64,000 bases of DNA from NCBI RefSeq assembly GCF_016650815.1, contig NZ_JAEKEZ010000005.1, positions 69,501 to 133,500 on the forward strand. The letters run 5' to 3'. Below are positions 39,044-49,288 of this stretch, piece by piece. This DNA comes from Pseudomonas sp. TH31 (GTDB taxonomy: Bacteria; Pseudomonadota; Gammaproteobacteria; Pseudomonadales; Pseudomonadaceae). The position numbers were made by a program, and so were the translations under genes. The notes under the pieces were generated by a model that was not told the DNA's origin, did no database searches, and saw only the letters and a list, made by a program, of their open reading frames with translations. How positions within the stretch are numbered: the first letter of the stretch is position 1; every line of letters begins with the position of its first letter.

Positions 39044-39490
39044 ATGAAAGCAGGCCTCCCCAAATCGCAGAAAGGCGCAGTGGCGATTGAATTCGCCTTG
39101 GTGTTCGTGGTTTTTTTCGCCGTGTTTTATGGTTTGGTCAGTTACAGCCTGCCGCTTGTGCTGATGCAGTCGTTCAATGAGGCCACCTCCGAGGCACTGC
39201 GCCGTAGTGTCGCGGTGGACCCCACCACCCCAAGCTATGCCACCGTGCTGGTGAATACCGCAAACGCCACGCTGACCCAACAACTCCAATGGGTGCCGAC
39301 GGCGCTGAACCTGGTGGTCGGCGTAGACACCAGCGCCGTATACGACCCCATCAAAGGCATTCTGACCGTCGCCGTGAATTACCCCGTGAGCAAGCTCAAT
39401 CAGGTGATTCCGTTTCTGGTGCTGCCGGGGGTGGGGACAGTGCCTAATCTGCCGCCCTTCCTCACGGTGACATCGAGTCTTCAACTTTGA
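39044..39490 (+). CDS. tadE: TadE-like minor pilin / pseudopilin
   Basis: A 148-residue protein (start MKAGLPKSQKGAVAIEFALV). It has a short basic leader then the pilin-like segment GAVAIEFALVFVVFFAVFY, with the cleavage-site Glu. The globular part has NEATSEALRRSVAVDPTTPS. The start at 39044 is chosen from the leader. It is followed directly by the kinase gene: its TGA overlaps the proposed TTG start. Confidence 0.85.
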   Translation: MKAGLPKSQKGAVAIEFALVFVVFFAVFYGLVSYSLPLVLMQSFNEATSEALRRSVAVDPTTPSYATVLVNTANATLTQQLQWVPTALNLVVGVDTSAVYDPIKGILTVAVNYPVSKLNQVIPFLVLPGVGTVPNLPPFLTVTSSLQL

Positions 39491-42232
39491 ATTCGGGGGA
39501 CAAACTCTTCGGGCGTTTACTCAAACGCGCGCCAATCGCCGCCACCGAGCTGCCCGATCACCTTGGCTCGCCGTCCCTGGGCTTGCATTTGCACCTGGAT
39601 GCCGACGGCGGCGTCTTGCAAATCGCCGGCCCACTGCGGCATTTGCTGGCGCAACACCCCCCATGACCAGCCTCTCCCGCTCCACCGCCATGTGCAGCCT
39701 CACAGCACCCTGGCGATAGAGGGCCGACCGGTGGAATGGCAGGGCCAAAGCCTGGACCTCGACTTCCCCGGCCTCGGCGACCAGACACTGCACCTGCGAG
39801 GCTGGGTTCAGCCCATGGGCAATGGCTGGCTGATGCAACTGATAGACATCGCCGACCTGTTGCTCGAGCGCCAGCAAGCGCGCAGTCGTGAGGCCTGCCA
39901 AGCGCTCGCCGGGCAGATCAGCGAACAGTTGCGCGCCTGTAGCCTGGCGCGGCTGCCGGTGATCGTCGGCGAGCAATTGCAGGCCATCGCCCAGCGCTGG
40001 CACATCCCCTGCCTCGCCCTGGCCGTGCTCGACGAACAGGCACAGGGCTGGAAAGTCCATCGCCAACATCACGCCCACGACGCACCGGAACTGTGGCATG
40101 ACGGCCAGTACCTTGGCACGGCCCTCGATAGTTTGAACGGCACCGCGCCGCAACACGTCGGCACTCATTACGGCCTCGACGAACACTCCCGAGTGCAGGC
40201 CACGTTCGGCAACAGCGAAGGTTTCGTCGTACCCTATGCCGACGACCGGGGCGTGGTTGCCTGGTTGCTGTGCGGGTTTTACCCGATCAATGATGACGCG
40301 CCGTACCTGGCCGATCGAGACTGGTTACTGTTGGCCAGCGCGCTGGCAGGTCCGTTGCTCGGTCGCTTGCGTGAACAGCAGCATCACCAGCAACTGGAGC
40401 GCCTGGAATCGTTGCAAACGCTGCTGGGCACCGGCTGGTGGGAAATCGTCGGCAATACCGTCCATCTGGCGCCCTCCCTGGCCGCGGCCTTGCAACTGGA
40501 CGCGGCGTCACTGACGCGGGAACAGTGGCTGGCGCGGTTTCATCCCGCTGATCGAGATGAGTTGCACAGTCGCCTGCAAGCCTTGCAACAGCAGGGCGAA
40601 GCCTTGACCTTGTGCGTGCGTTTGCACAGCCCTGAGGACTGGAAACATCCCTTGTGGTATCGCCTGCAAGGACAGGTCACGGGCACCGGCGAGCACCGGC
40701 GGCTGGTAGGTTTCATGCTCGATATCAGTGACATCAAGAACCAGCAACAAATCGCCGCTGCCGCTCACGCCCGTCTCGATAACCTGATCGCCAGTTCGCC
40801 CGCCGTGATCTATGTGCAGCACTACGTCGAAGGCGCGCTGCAACCGGCGTTTTTCAGTGCCAGTCTGCAACCTTTGCTGGGCTGGAGTCTGGACGACTGC
40901 GCCACTACCGCGTTGGTGGAGCGGGTCCATCCCGACGATCGCGACCTGTATTTCGAACGCACCCGGCAGCTGCTGCGCCAAGGTTCGGTACGTGCCCGCT
41001 ACCGACTGCGCGACAGCCGGGGCGATTACCACTGGCTGCTCGACGAAGCAAAACTATTGCGCGATGACCTCGGCCTGCCGGTAGAAGCCGTCGGGCTGTG
41101 GCTGGATGTCACCGAGGCGACCCTGGCCGCCGAGCAGGTCAGGCAAAGCGAAGAGCGCTACCGGATTCTGGTGGAAGACTCGCCGGCGATGATCTGCCGT
41201 TATCGCCCGGACCTGACCCTGACGTTTGGCAATCGGCCGTTGGCGATGTACCTGGAGTGCGCCCCGGAACAGTTGCCGGGGATTCGTCTGGGCGAATGGA
41301 TGTCCGACGAACAACGCGAGGCGTTCGTGCAGCGGCTGAGTTCGCTGACCCCGCAACAGCCGGTCAGCACCGCAGAAATCAACCTGCAATTGCCGGGGCG
41401 CGAGCACGCCTGGTGGGTCTGGTCGGATCGCGGAGTGTTCGATGCGCAGGGGCAACTGATCGAAGTACAAGCGGTGGGCCGCGACAATACCGAAGTGCGC
41501 CGCACGCAACAGCAGCTCACGCAAAGCGCAAAAATGGCCACCCTCGGCGAAATGGCCACCGGCCTGGCCCACGAAATCAATCAGCCGCTGAACGTGATGC
41601 GCATGGCCATCGTCAATGTGCTCAAACGCCTGAGTAGTGGCGACGTACAGATTGATTACCTGACCGACAAGCTCAACCGAATCGACATGCAAGTCCAGCG
41701 CGCGGCGCGGGTGGTTGACCATATGCGGGTGTTCGGCCGGCGTTCAGAGGTCGAGCAGCAACCGTTCAATCCGGCCACCGCCATCGAAGGCACGCTGTCG
41801 CTGCTGGCCGAAGGCATGCGCGGTAAAGGCGTGGAGCTGCGTGTCAGCGAGAGCGGTTTCGAGGTCCAGGTACGGGGTTATGTCGATCAGCTTGAACAAG
41901 TGTTGATCAACCTGATGGTCAACGCCCGGGATGCGCTGCTGAGCAAGCGCGAGGCCGGCCGTGAGTTCAAACCGTGGATTTCGGTGTATGCCGAACGTGA
42001 CGAGTGTTCGGTGCGACTGTGGGTCGAGGACAACGGCGGCGGGATTGACCCACGATTGCTGGAGCGGATTTTCGAGCCGTTCTTCACCACCAAACCGGTG
42101 GGCGTCGGCACCGGGCTCGGCTTGTCGGTGAGCTACGGGATTGTCGAGAACATGGGCGGACACCTGAGTGCTTCCAACTCGGTGGAAGGCGCACGGTTCT
42201 GTATCGAATTGCCGATTGTGCCCGACGTTTAA
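39487..42232 (+). pseudogene. PprA-like PAS sensor histidine kinase with a single-base frameshift near its start
   Basis: The N-terminal part (TTG at 39487, frame LFGRLLKRAPIAATEL to LRHLLAQHP) and the rest (RHVQPHSTLAIEGRPVEWQG onward) are in different frames. Removing one C from the C6 run at 39657-39662 gives 914 residues. It has a GAF-like N-terminal region, PAS domains at about 300-560 (HPADRDEL, HPDDRDLYF), and a His-kinase core ([46 protein letters not shown]). No receiver domain. It probably phosphorylates the PprB-like regulator. Its stop overlaps the convergent tadG stop (shared TTTAAA). Confidence 0.85.
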
Positions 42233-44223
42233 ATCACCAGATAGGCCACGCCGGTCTGGCCGCAGGTCATGTTGGCGCCGACGTCAACGTCCATCAGATT
42301 GATGCCCAGGGCGCTCAACAGGTTGTTGAGCAGCGGATCCAGCAGCGGGCTCAGCAGGTTGGTGATCACCGGCATCAACAGCGCGGTGACACTGCTTATT
42401 GCACTGGCGGCAGCCGTCATGATGCTTCCCAGCAGATTGCTGCTCACAGGTTGATAGGCATTCACACTGATGCCCGTCAGCGTGTTCGAAAGGCTGCCGA
42501 CGATATTGTTGGTGGGGGCGGCGGAGATGATGCTCGGCGGCAACTTGAGATTAGCCGGGGTCGCGAAAGGCGTGGTACTGGAAAACACCAGGTCCTGGGT
42601 ATTTTGCGCGACGCTGGTGTTGACCATGATCCCGATGCCGCCGGCGGCAAACGGCACATGAGTGGACTCGTCACAGGTGCCGATCAATAAAACCTTGTGA
42701 CAGGTGACGGTGCCGAGATCAATCAACGGCAACGGCGTGACCGTCGGTTCGGCGGTGGAGGAAAAAGCGGCGACGGGATTGATCTTGCCCACTTTGAGGT
42801 CGGCGATCGAGGTGATGGTGTGCGCGGTCAGGCTTTTGGTGCCCGAGGGACCACCACCGACCGGGCAACTGTAGGCCGTGACGTAACTGATGGCGCCGCC
42901 GGCATCCAGGCTGATGTCGATTTCGGGTGATGGCAGGATCAAAGGGTCCAGTTGTTGGCAGCCGGCGCCGAGCAGGCAGAGGACCGAGTTGAGCGTGGTG
43001 ACCAGATTCAGGCTCAGCACCCCGTTGAGTACCGGGGTCAGTCCGCCCACCAACCCCAGTACTGCGCTGCTCAACCCGCTCACGCCGGACAGCACCGGCA
43101 GGTTCACTGACAGCATCGTGCGTATCTGGGCGGTGCGCACATAAATCTGATTCGGCCCCAAGGGGTTGAGCACCGCCAGCGCCGGGTTACCAATGGCGGA
43201 GAACTGCGGCGGCTCGATCACCTTGACCCGCACCGTGAAGTTCGCCAGCCCCAGCACGCTGATCGGCAAGGTCGCGGCCACTGCGCTTTTGCTGTTGGCC
43301 AGTTGCACCACGCCCTGAATCAATTGCAGCAATTGCAGATTGGCATCCAGTCCCGCCGCCGTTGTACCGGATTGCAGCTGCAAAATCTGCCCCAGCGTGA
43401 GCGGGACGCTGTTGGTCGCCGCCAGTTGCAGATTGCCCAGCGCGGTCATGACATCCGCCGTCGCGCCATTGAGCTGGACCACCGTCGCTGCAGCCTGAAT
43501 CAGTTGAGTCGCAGTGACCTGGGTATTGAGCAACTGTGTGTAATTGCCCGCCGCCACATTGAGGTTGATCGCCAACTGATTCAGGTAGCTGAGCAGGTTG
43601 ATATTGGTGTTGAGCAGGCCGGTCCAGCCCAGGGCCGTCACGCTGACGTTACCGCCCAGCAGTCCGGAAAACAGCGGGTTGAGGATGTTCGACTGGGAGG
43701 TGCTGATGCTGACCAGATTGCTGCGAATGTTCAGTTGCGCAATGGGCGGTTGCGGCTGAGCCGCTACCGCCGAGGCATTGAGTGTGGTGTTGAGGCTGAC
43801 CGGCGCCTCGGAAAACAGCGCCTGCGCGCCGCCGGCAAAACTGGTGGTGACGGTGCGGCTGGCGACTACTTTGACAGCGGCCGATTGCGTGGCATCGACG
43901 GTGAACGTACGCAGCCCGGTGTTGGCGGTAATCAAGCTACCGCACGTAGTGACAAGGGTGTCGGTGGCATCGACGGTGTAGCCATTGCGGGTGGCGCTTT
44001 GGCCGGCGTAACTGGCGGCCGTCAGACCAGGCAGGCAATTGCCACCGCGGCTGATGGCCTCAAGGGCGGCGGTGTCCACCACCCGCTGCAACTTGCGCTG
44101 TTCCATGTAGAGACGGCCGGTATCGACCACCAGCAACATCAACACAATTGCCAGGCTGAGGGTCGCGGCGGCCATCAACCCGATAGCCCCCCGTTGCCTG
44201 ACTGGGCTACGAAACTGCGGCAT
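42229..44223 (-). CDS. tadG: TadG-like pilus-associated protein
   Basis: A 664-residue protein. The start at 44223 (MPQFRSPVRQRGAIGLMAAA) has a TadE/G-type N-terminal helix after RGAIG. The rest is long, low-complexity and rich in Leu, Asn, Thr and Ser, consistent with an extracellular beta-rich protein. In P. aeruginosa the tadG homologue adjoins the pprB region in the same way. It is transcribed towards and overlaps the convergent kinase gene by four bases. Confidence 0.85.
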   Translation of the reverse strand: MPQFRSPVRQRGAIGLMAAATLSLAIVLMLLVVDTGRLYMEQRKLQRVVDTAALEAISRGGNCLPGLTAASYAGQSATRNGYTVDATDTLVTTCGSLITANTGLRTFTVDATQSAAVKVVASRTVTTSFAGGAQALFSEAPVSLNTTLNASAVAAQPQPPIAQLNIRSNLVSISTSQSNILNPLFSGLLGGNVSVTALGWTGLLNTNINLLSYLNQLAINLNVAAGNYTQLLNTQVTATQLIQAAATVVQLNGATADVMTALGNLQLAATNSVPLTLGQILQLQSGTTAAGLDANLQLLQLIQGVVQLANSKSAVAATLPISVLGLANFTVRVKVIEPPQFSAIGNPALAVLNPLGPNQIYVRTAQIRTMLSVNLPVLSGVSGLSSAVLGLVGGLTPVLNGVLSLNLVTTLNSVLCLLGAGCQQLDPLILPSPEIDISLDAGGAISYVTAYSCPVGGGPSGTKSLTAHTITSIADLKVGKINPVAAFSSTAEPTVTPLPLIDLGTVTCHKVLLIGTCDESTHVPFAAGGIGIMVNTSVAQNTQDLVFSSTTPFATPANLKLPPSIISAAPTNNIVGSLSNTLTGISVNAYQPVSSNLLGSIMTAAASAISSVTALLMPVITNLLSPLLDPLLNNLLSALGINLMDVDVGANMTCGQTGVAYLVI

Positions 44224-44334
44224 CGCGCACTCCTTCGCCGGCGCACTACCGAGTGCGGCCTCCAATGGTGAAGTGCAGTGTAGACAAGGGTTGACAAGGC
44301 TGCTGGCAACTCGCCAGTTCCGACGACACAAAAC

Positions 44335-44975
44335 CAATGTGGGAGCGGGCTTGCTCGCGAAAGCGGTTTGCCAGTCACATCATCGTTGGATGTGCCGCCG
44401 TCTTCGCGAGCAAGCCCGCTCCCACATTTGCTCTTCAGTGAACACAAGATGTTTAGACGACAAACATCCCCCTGTGGGAGCGGACTTGCTCGCGAAAGCG
44501 GTTTGTCAGTCACATCCATTTTGGATGTGCTGCCGTCTTCGCGAGCAGGCTCGCTCCCACATTTGCTCTTCAGTGAACACAAGATGTTTAGACGACAAAC
44601 ATCCCCCTGTGGGAGCGGACTTGCTCGCGAAAGCGGTTTGTCAGTCACATCCATTTGGGATGTGCTGCCGTCTTCGCGAGCAAGCCCGCTCCCACATTTG
44701 CTCTTCAGTGAACACAAGATGTTTAGACGACAAACATCCCCCTGTGGGAGCGGGCTTGCTCGCGAAAGCGGTTTGTCAGTCACATCCATTTGGGATGTGC
44801 TGCCGTCTTCGCGAGCAAGCCCGCTCCCATATTTGCTCTTCAGTGAACACAAGATGTTTAGACGACAAACATCCCCCTGTGGGAGCGGGCTTGCTCGCGA
44901 AAGCGGTTTGTCAGTCACATCCATTTTGGATGTGCTGCCGTCTTCGCGAGCAGGCTCGCTCCCACAGGGGATGTG
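44335..44975. repeat. Tandem REPIN array, period exactly 135 bp
   Basis: TGTGGGAGCGGACTTGC starts recur at 44473, 44608, 44743 and 44878 (135 bases apart), with a partial unit before. Each unit has left arm GTGGGAGCGGGCTTGCTCGC, loop with GTCACATCCATTTTGGATGTG, right arm GCGAGCAGGCTCGCTCCCAC or GCGAGCAAGCCCGCTCCCAC, and linker ATTTGCTCTTCAGTGAACAC. Copies are nearly identical. It lies between tadG and the DUF4136 genes. Confidence 0.95.
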
Positions 44976-44996
44976 CAGGGTTAGAGATCTGAGTGT

Positions 44997-45554
44997 TTAT
45001 CTGGGTGGGTAGTTGGCCAGGATCCGGCTCACGGTTTCGTTCACGGCTTTGCTGCGATCGGCCGGGTTGGGCGTGCTGCTGAGCATTTGCTCGTCACTGC
45101 CGCGCCACACCAGTTTGCCGTCCCTGCCATCGAGCAGGTCGATCTGGATGGTGGCCACTTTGTAGGTGATGTTGCGGGTTTCGTTGTACATCGGCGCGCC
45201 CCAATAGCCGTTCCATGGGCCGCCCCAACCGCCGCCGTAGTTGGTGGTCACCTGTTGCTGACGGTCTTCGACGATCAAGTAGGCCTGCACGTTCACGTCA
45301 CCCTTGCTGCCTGCGGCGGCCGGACGCAAGCCACGTTGATCCAACTGATCGGCAACGGCCTGGCGAATACGCTGTTCGGTCAGGTCGCTCTTGATCCGTG
45401 GATCATCGGGGCGGTATTGCAGCGCCGGTTCTTTCCAGCTCCAGCTGCGATAAGCGGCGAAGTCGCGGCTGGCGTCGAAGTCATGATTGACCTGGTGGGC
45501 GGCGCAGGCACTGAGCAGGGCGGCCATCGCCAGTAAAGCGAGACGGCGGAACAT
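44997..45554 (-). CDS. DUF4136 lipoprotein (copy 2)
   Basis: A 185-residue lipoprotein (lipobox LLSAC at about 14-17) with the DUF4136 domain: HDFDASRDFAAYRSWSWKEP, then [20 protein letters not shown] and a YGGGWGGPWNGYWGAP glycine/tyrosine-rich insert. It is a paralogue of the protein encoded just upstream at 45609. Function unknown; the fold is predicted to be an outer-membrane-associated domain. The pair is co-oriented, 54 bases apart. Confidence 0.9.
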   Translation of the reverse strand: MFRRLALLAMAALLSACAAHQVNHDFDASRDFAAYRSWSWKEPALQYRPDDPRIKSDLTEQRIRQAVADQLDQRGLRPAAAGSKGDVNVQAYLIVEDRQQQVTTNYGGGWGGPWNGYWGAPMYNETRNITYKVATIQIDLLDGRDGKLVWRGSDEQMLSSTPNPADRSKAVNETVSRILANYPPR

Positions 45555-45608
45555 GATGGTTCTCCGGTTGAAGGCATGATCCTTGGGAATGCTTCTTATC
45601 TACGGAAG

Positions 45609-46214
45609 CTAACTGGGAGGATACGCCGACATCGCCTTTTCTACAGCTTCCCGTATCGCATCGGCGCGCTGACTTTGATTGCCCTGGTCAGCGGTTTCGG
45701 CGCTCGCGCTCCAGACCGGTTGACCGGTGCCGGCGTCGAACAGGTCCACACGCACCACCACAACCTGTTCCTGGTAGGTGCGAACGACCGGCACGGTCTC
45801 GTACATGCCGTAACCACCGCCATAACGGTTGTAACCGCCACCGTAATAACCGGAGTCGTCCTGAACCTGACGCAAACGGGTTTCCAAGTGCAGGTTGGCG
45901 CTGACCAACAGGTCAGGCGGGCGGTTTTCGTGCAACGGGCGCAAGCCGCGCTGGTCGAGGGCGTTGCTGACCGCTTCGGCCACTTGCGCCGAATCCGCCC
46001 AGGCCGAGCCCGGTGGCAATTGCCCGTTGAACCAGGCCCAACTGCGGTAGCGCCCGTAGTCCCGAGGCGGTGCCGGGTAGGCGCTGCGGTCAAAGGTATT
46101 CGCCGCTTGTGCCGGCGCCGGCGGCAAGGGGTTGGACGTCGCCACATAAGGGTTGCTGCCCTGGCAGGCCGCCAACCCCAGGCACATCAGCAGTAATCCT
46201 GAACGCGCTTTCAT
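45609..46214 (-). CDS. DUF4136 lipoprotein (copy 1)
   Basis: A 201-residue lipoprotein (lipobox LGLAAC at 12-17) with DUF4136 features: [20 protein letters not shown], then [20 protein letters not shown] and a [17 protein letters not shown] insert. It parallels the neighbour at 44997, which has the same domain order and lipobox but only moderate identity, so the duplication is old. Function unknown. It starts 13 bases before the end of cmoM and lies on the same strand. Confidence 0.9.
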   Translation of the reverse strand: MKARSGLLLMCLGLAACQGSNPYVATSNPLPPAPAQAANTFDRSAYPAPPRDYGRYRSWAWFNGQLPPGSAWADSAQVAEAVSNALDQRGLRPLHENRPPDLLVSANLHLETRLRQVQDDSGYYGGGYNRYGGGYGMYETVPVVRTYQEQVVVVRVDLFDAGTGQPVWSASAETADQGNQSQRADAIREAVEKAMSAYPPS

Positions 46215-46226
46215 TTCGCTCTCCGA

Positions 46227-46976
46227 TCAGACCGGTCGACAGATCCAGTGCAAGTAACGCCCAAGCCCGGCAAAGCTTGGGTGACGACGGTGGGCCAGTT
46301 CCATTTCCAGCAAGTCCACCAGTTCGGCGCGAGCCTGGAACTCCACCGGCATGTAGTCGTGAAAAACCCGAACACCGCTCTGGGTTTCGACCTGCCACAT
46401 ACCCTCAAGTTGCGCCGCCAGTTCCCGGGGATCGAGAGGCTGCTGCGGGGTCAGGCTCTGCTTCTCGCCGGCCATGTCGTTCTTGCGCATTTTGCGGAAG
46501 TGGCCCTTGAGCAGGTTGCGATAGATCAACGCGTCGCGGTTATAGAACGCCAGGGACAACCAGCCGTCCTGGGTCGTGAGCTGATGCAATACCGGCAGGA
46601 TCGCGTGGGGTTCGGCCAGCCATTCCAGCACGGCGTGGCACAGTACCAGGTCGTAAGGTTCGGTGAGTTGACCGAGCAAGTCCTGCCACGGCGCTTGAAT
46701 GAAGGTTGCGGTCTGCCCCGCGTCAGCGAAGCGCTGGCGAGCACCGTCGAGCATCGGCGCGGCCGGTTCGGCGAGGGTCACGTCATGTCCGCGCTGGGCC
46801 AGCCACAACGACATGTGGCCAAGCCCGGCGCCGATGTCCAGGACGCGTAGCGGCCGGTCCGGCAAGGTTTCGGCCAGGTCGGCTTGCAGCACCGCCAGAC
46901 GGATCGCGCCTTTGGCCCCACCGTAGATTTTTTCAGCGAAGCGGGTCGCCAACTGATCGAAATGACGGTCGCTCAT
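46227..46976 (-). CDS. cmoM: CmoM-like tRNA wobble uridine carboxymethoxy methyltransferase
   Basis: A 249-residue class I methyltransferase starting MSDRHFDQLATRFAEKIYGG, the usual opening of CmoM (SmtA). SAM-binding motif I is VLDIGAGLGHMSLWLA. Later motifs include LVLCHAVLEWLAEP and LAFYNRDALIYRNLLKGHF. It methylates 5-carboxymethoxyuridine in tRNA. The start overlaps the stop of the MazG-like gene by one base (TGATG), so they are coupled. Confidence 0.88.
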   Translation of the reverse strand: MSDRHFDQLATRFAEKIYGGAKGAIRLAVLQADLAETLPDRPLRVLDIGAGLGHMSLWLAQRGHDVTLAEPAAPMLDGARQRFADAGQTATFIQAPWQDLLGQLTEPYDLVLCHAVLEWLAEPHAILPVLHQLTTQDGWLSLAFYNRDALIYRNLLKGHFRKMRKNDMAGEKQSLTPQQPLDPRELAAQLEGMWQVETQSGVRVFHDYMPVEFQARAELVDLLEMELAHRRHPSFAGLGRYLHWICRPV

Positions 46977-47278
46977 CAGCTGAACCGCCGTTCGCTGTCC
47001 GCAAGCTTGCTGCGCACCACTTCGTTCATGTCCAACCCCAACTCGCTGCACAGCAATAATAGATAGAGCACGATGTCACCGACTTCCTGCCCGGCGTGGG
47101 CGAGTTTGTCTGCCGGCAATTGCCGCGACTGGTCTTCGGTCAGCCACTGGAAGATCTCCACCAGTTCGGACATTTCCACGCTCGCGGCCATGGCCAGGTT
47201 TTTCGGGCTGTGAAATTGCCGCCAGTCATTGCGGTCACGGATGGCGTGCAGGCGTTCGGTCAGTTCAACAAGGTTCAT
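46976..47278 (-). CDS. MazG-like nucleotide pyrophosphohydrolase
   Basis: A 100-residue alpha-helical protein: MNLVELTERLHAIRDRNDWR, then SVEMSELVEIFQWL and EVGDIVLYLLLLCSELGLD. The EE..ED-type metal-binding residues of the MazG/iMazG superfamily are visible in EMSELVEIFQ and EVGDIV. It is likely a dNTP or NTP diphosphatase (house-cleaning). It is the first gene of the pair with cmoM. Confidence 0.85.
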   Translation of the reverse strand: MNLVELTERLHAIRDRNDWRQFHSPKNLAMAASVEMSELVEIFQWLTEDQSRQLPADKLAHAGQEVGDIVLYLLLLCSELGLDMNEVVRSKLADSERRFS

Positions 47279-47360
47279 CGGGCTCTCCTGAAGGCGTATA
47301 GCTTCGGGGGAAGGCGGGTGAAGGCAAGTGTCTCGGTGTTGACCGCGACTTTGCACCATA

Positions 47361-47397
47361 ATCAAAAGATCGCAGCCTTCGGCAGCTCCTACGGGGA
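47361..47397. repeat. REP element (single)
   Basis: AAAAGATCGCAGCCTTCGGC followed by AGCTCCTAC, between the MazG-like gene and the small membrane protein gene. Confidence 0.75.
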
Positions 47398-47469
47398 ACT
47401 CGGCGCCGCGATCCATGGCCCAAGGCTCAGGCACGGCAACCCTGCCACCTCTTTCATCAGGACACCCAC

Positions 47470-47763
47470 ATGCAGGTAGAAAGTTTTTTCGAATGGCTCG
47501 GCCAGGCACTCGGTTCTGTCATCCGTTTTATCGTCGATGGCCTCAGTGGCCTGTTCAATATCCTGAGCCATGCAGGCGGCAATTTTGTCGAAGGGCTGTC
47601 CCGGGCGCTGGGCATGGACACCTCGATCATCAGCATCATCGCGCTGATCATCGGGTTGATGCTGTTGTGGTCGGCGATTCGGGCGTTCATGAATGCGTCG
47701 ATCATCGCGGGGATTATCTGGTTGCTGCTGGGGCTTTGGTTGTTGAGCTGGGTTATTCATTAA
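47470..47763 (+). CDS. Small membrane protein of unknown function (97 residues)
   Basis: It starts MQVESFFEWLGQALGSVIRF and has two or three hydrophobic segments (SVIRFIVDGLSGLFNI; ISIIALIIGLMLLWSAIRAF; IIAGIIWLLLGLWLLSWVI). There is no signal peptide and no charged catalytic motif. The hydrophobic pattern is clear and the frame is closed by stops. It lies between two REP elements. I cannot assign a family. Confidence 0.7.
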   Translation: MQVESFFEWLGQALGSVIRFIVDGLSGLFNILSHAGGNFVEGLSRALGMDTSIISIIALIIGLMLLWSAIRAFMNASIIAGIIWLLLGLWLLSWVIH

Positions 47764-47775
47764 GACAGTCCATAA

Positions 47776-47885
47776 CCCTGTGGGAGCGGGCTTGCTCCGG
47801 GCGGCGTTCCGACGAAAGCGGTGTGTCAGGCGACGTAAATGTTGAATGTCAGTCCGTCTTCGCGAGCAAGCCCTCTCCCACATTG
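47776..47885. repeat. REP pair (inverted)
   Basis: GTGGGAGCGGGCTTGCTCCG and GCGAGCAAGCCCTCTCCCAC flank a loop with GTAAATGTTGAATGTC, upstream of the MATE gene. Confidence 0.75.
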
Positions 47886-47939
47886 GATCGCAGCACATTC
47901 AGATGTACCGCTACAATGCCCGCTCCCCAAGGAGCCCGC

Positions 47940-49288
47940 ATGTCCAACCTGATCGCCGACTGGCGCGACCGCCCGACCCATCGCAAGGTCTGGGCACTCG
48001 CCGCGCCCATGATCCTCTCGAATATTTCCGTACCGCTGGTGGCGCTGGTCGACAGCACCGTCATCGGGCACTTGCCCCACGCTCATCAGTTGGGTGCCGT
48101 TGCCGTGGGGGCCAGCCTGTACACCTTTCTGGCCTGGGGCATGGGTTTCCTGCGCATGGGCACGACGGGGTTCGCCGCACAAGCGGCCGGGCGCGGGGAT
48201 GGTGCGGCGTTGCGGCAGATTTTGTTGCAGGGGCTGTTGTTGGCGTTGGGGCTGTCGATTGTGCTGGGGGCGGCGGGGGTTCCGTTGAGCGGCGTGGCGC
48301 TGCACTTCATGCAACCCTCGGCAGAACTGGATCAACTGACCCGCGATTTTTTCCACACCCGACTGTTCGGCCTGCCCGCGGCGCTGGCCAGTTATGCGCT
48401 GGTGGGCTGGTTCCTCGGTACCCAGAACGCCCGGGCACCGCTGGCGATTCTGCTGAGCACCAACCTGATGAACATCGCGCTGAACCTGTGGTTCGTCCTC
48501 GGGCTCGATTGGGGCGTGGTCGGCGCGGCCCGGGCGTCGGTGATCGCCGAATGGACCGGCGCCGTGATCGGCCTGTTCATGACCCGCAAAGCCCTGCGCG
48601 CCTATCCCGGCCACATCGCCTGGGCCGCCCTCGCGCTGTGGCAGAGCTGGCGCCCGCTGCTGGCGGTCAACCGCGACATTTTCATCCGTAGCCTGGCGCT
48701 GCAATCGGTGTTTTTCCTGATCACCGTACAAGGTGCGCGGCTGGGTGATGCCACGGTCGCCGCCAATGCGCTGCTGCTCAACGGTTTGCTGCTGACCGCC
48801 CACGCCCTCGATGGCCTCGCCCATGCGGTGGAAGCCCTGTGCGGTCACGCCATCGGCGCTGGCGATCGTCAATCCCTGCGCCGCTCATTGGTGGTGGCCG
48901 CCGGTTGGTCGTTGCTGGCAAGTCTGGGCTTTGCCGCGCTGTTTCTGTTTGCCGGGCATCTGTTCATCGAGATGCAGACCAACATCCAGAGCGTGCGTGA
49001 CACCGCATTCATCTACTTGCCCTATCTCGCCGCCCTGCCGCTGATCGCGGTCTGGAGCTACTTGCTGGACGGGCTGTTCATCGGTGCCACCCGGCCCGGG
49101 AAATGCGCAACGGCATGCTGTTGACGGTGCTGCTGTTGCTGCCGTTCGCCTGGGCGCTGCAAGGTCTGGGCAACCACGGGCTGTGGATAACGTTCCTTGT
49201 GTTTATGTTGCTGCGCAGCCTGACCCTCGGCGCATTCGCCTGGTACTTGCGCAGGAACGACGGCTGGTTTACCGGCCGCGCTCACTGA
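47940..49288 (+). pseudogene. MATE-family efflux transporter (DinF-like) with a single-base frameshift
   Basis: Start at 47940 (MSNLIADWRDRPTHRKVW). Residues 1-390 or so form ten helices, with PMILSNISVPLVALVDSTVI near the N-terminus and LGTQNARAPLAIL in the middle. Near 49092 the frame breaks in IGATR; one missing G restores IGATRAREMRNGML and two further helices to 49288, 449 residues in all, the normal DinF length. The repaired sequence restores CCCGGG there. Its 3' end overlaps the convergent hydrolase by seven bases. Confidence 0.87.

Noticed and set aside
42229..42232. Overlapping stop codons of the kinase and tadG as special
   Set aside because: A shared TTTAAA between convergent genes is simple packing.
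11970..44975. CRISPR arrays
   Set aside because: The repeating unit includes the 'spacer' unchanged, arms are inverted REPs, and no cas genes are present.
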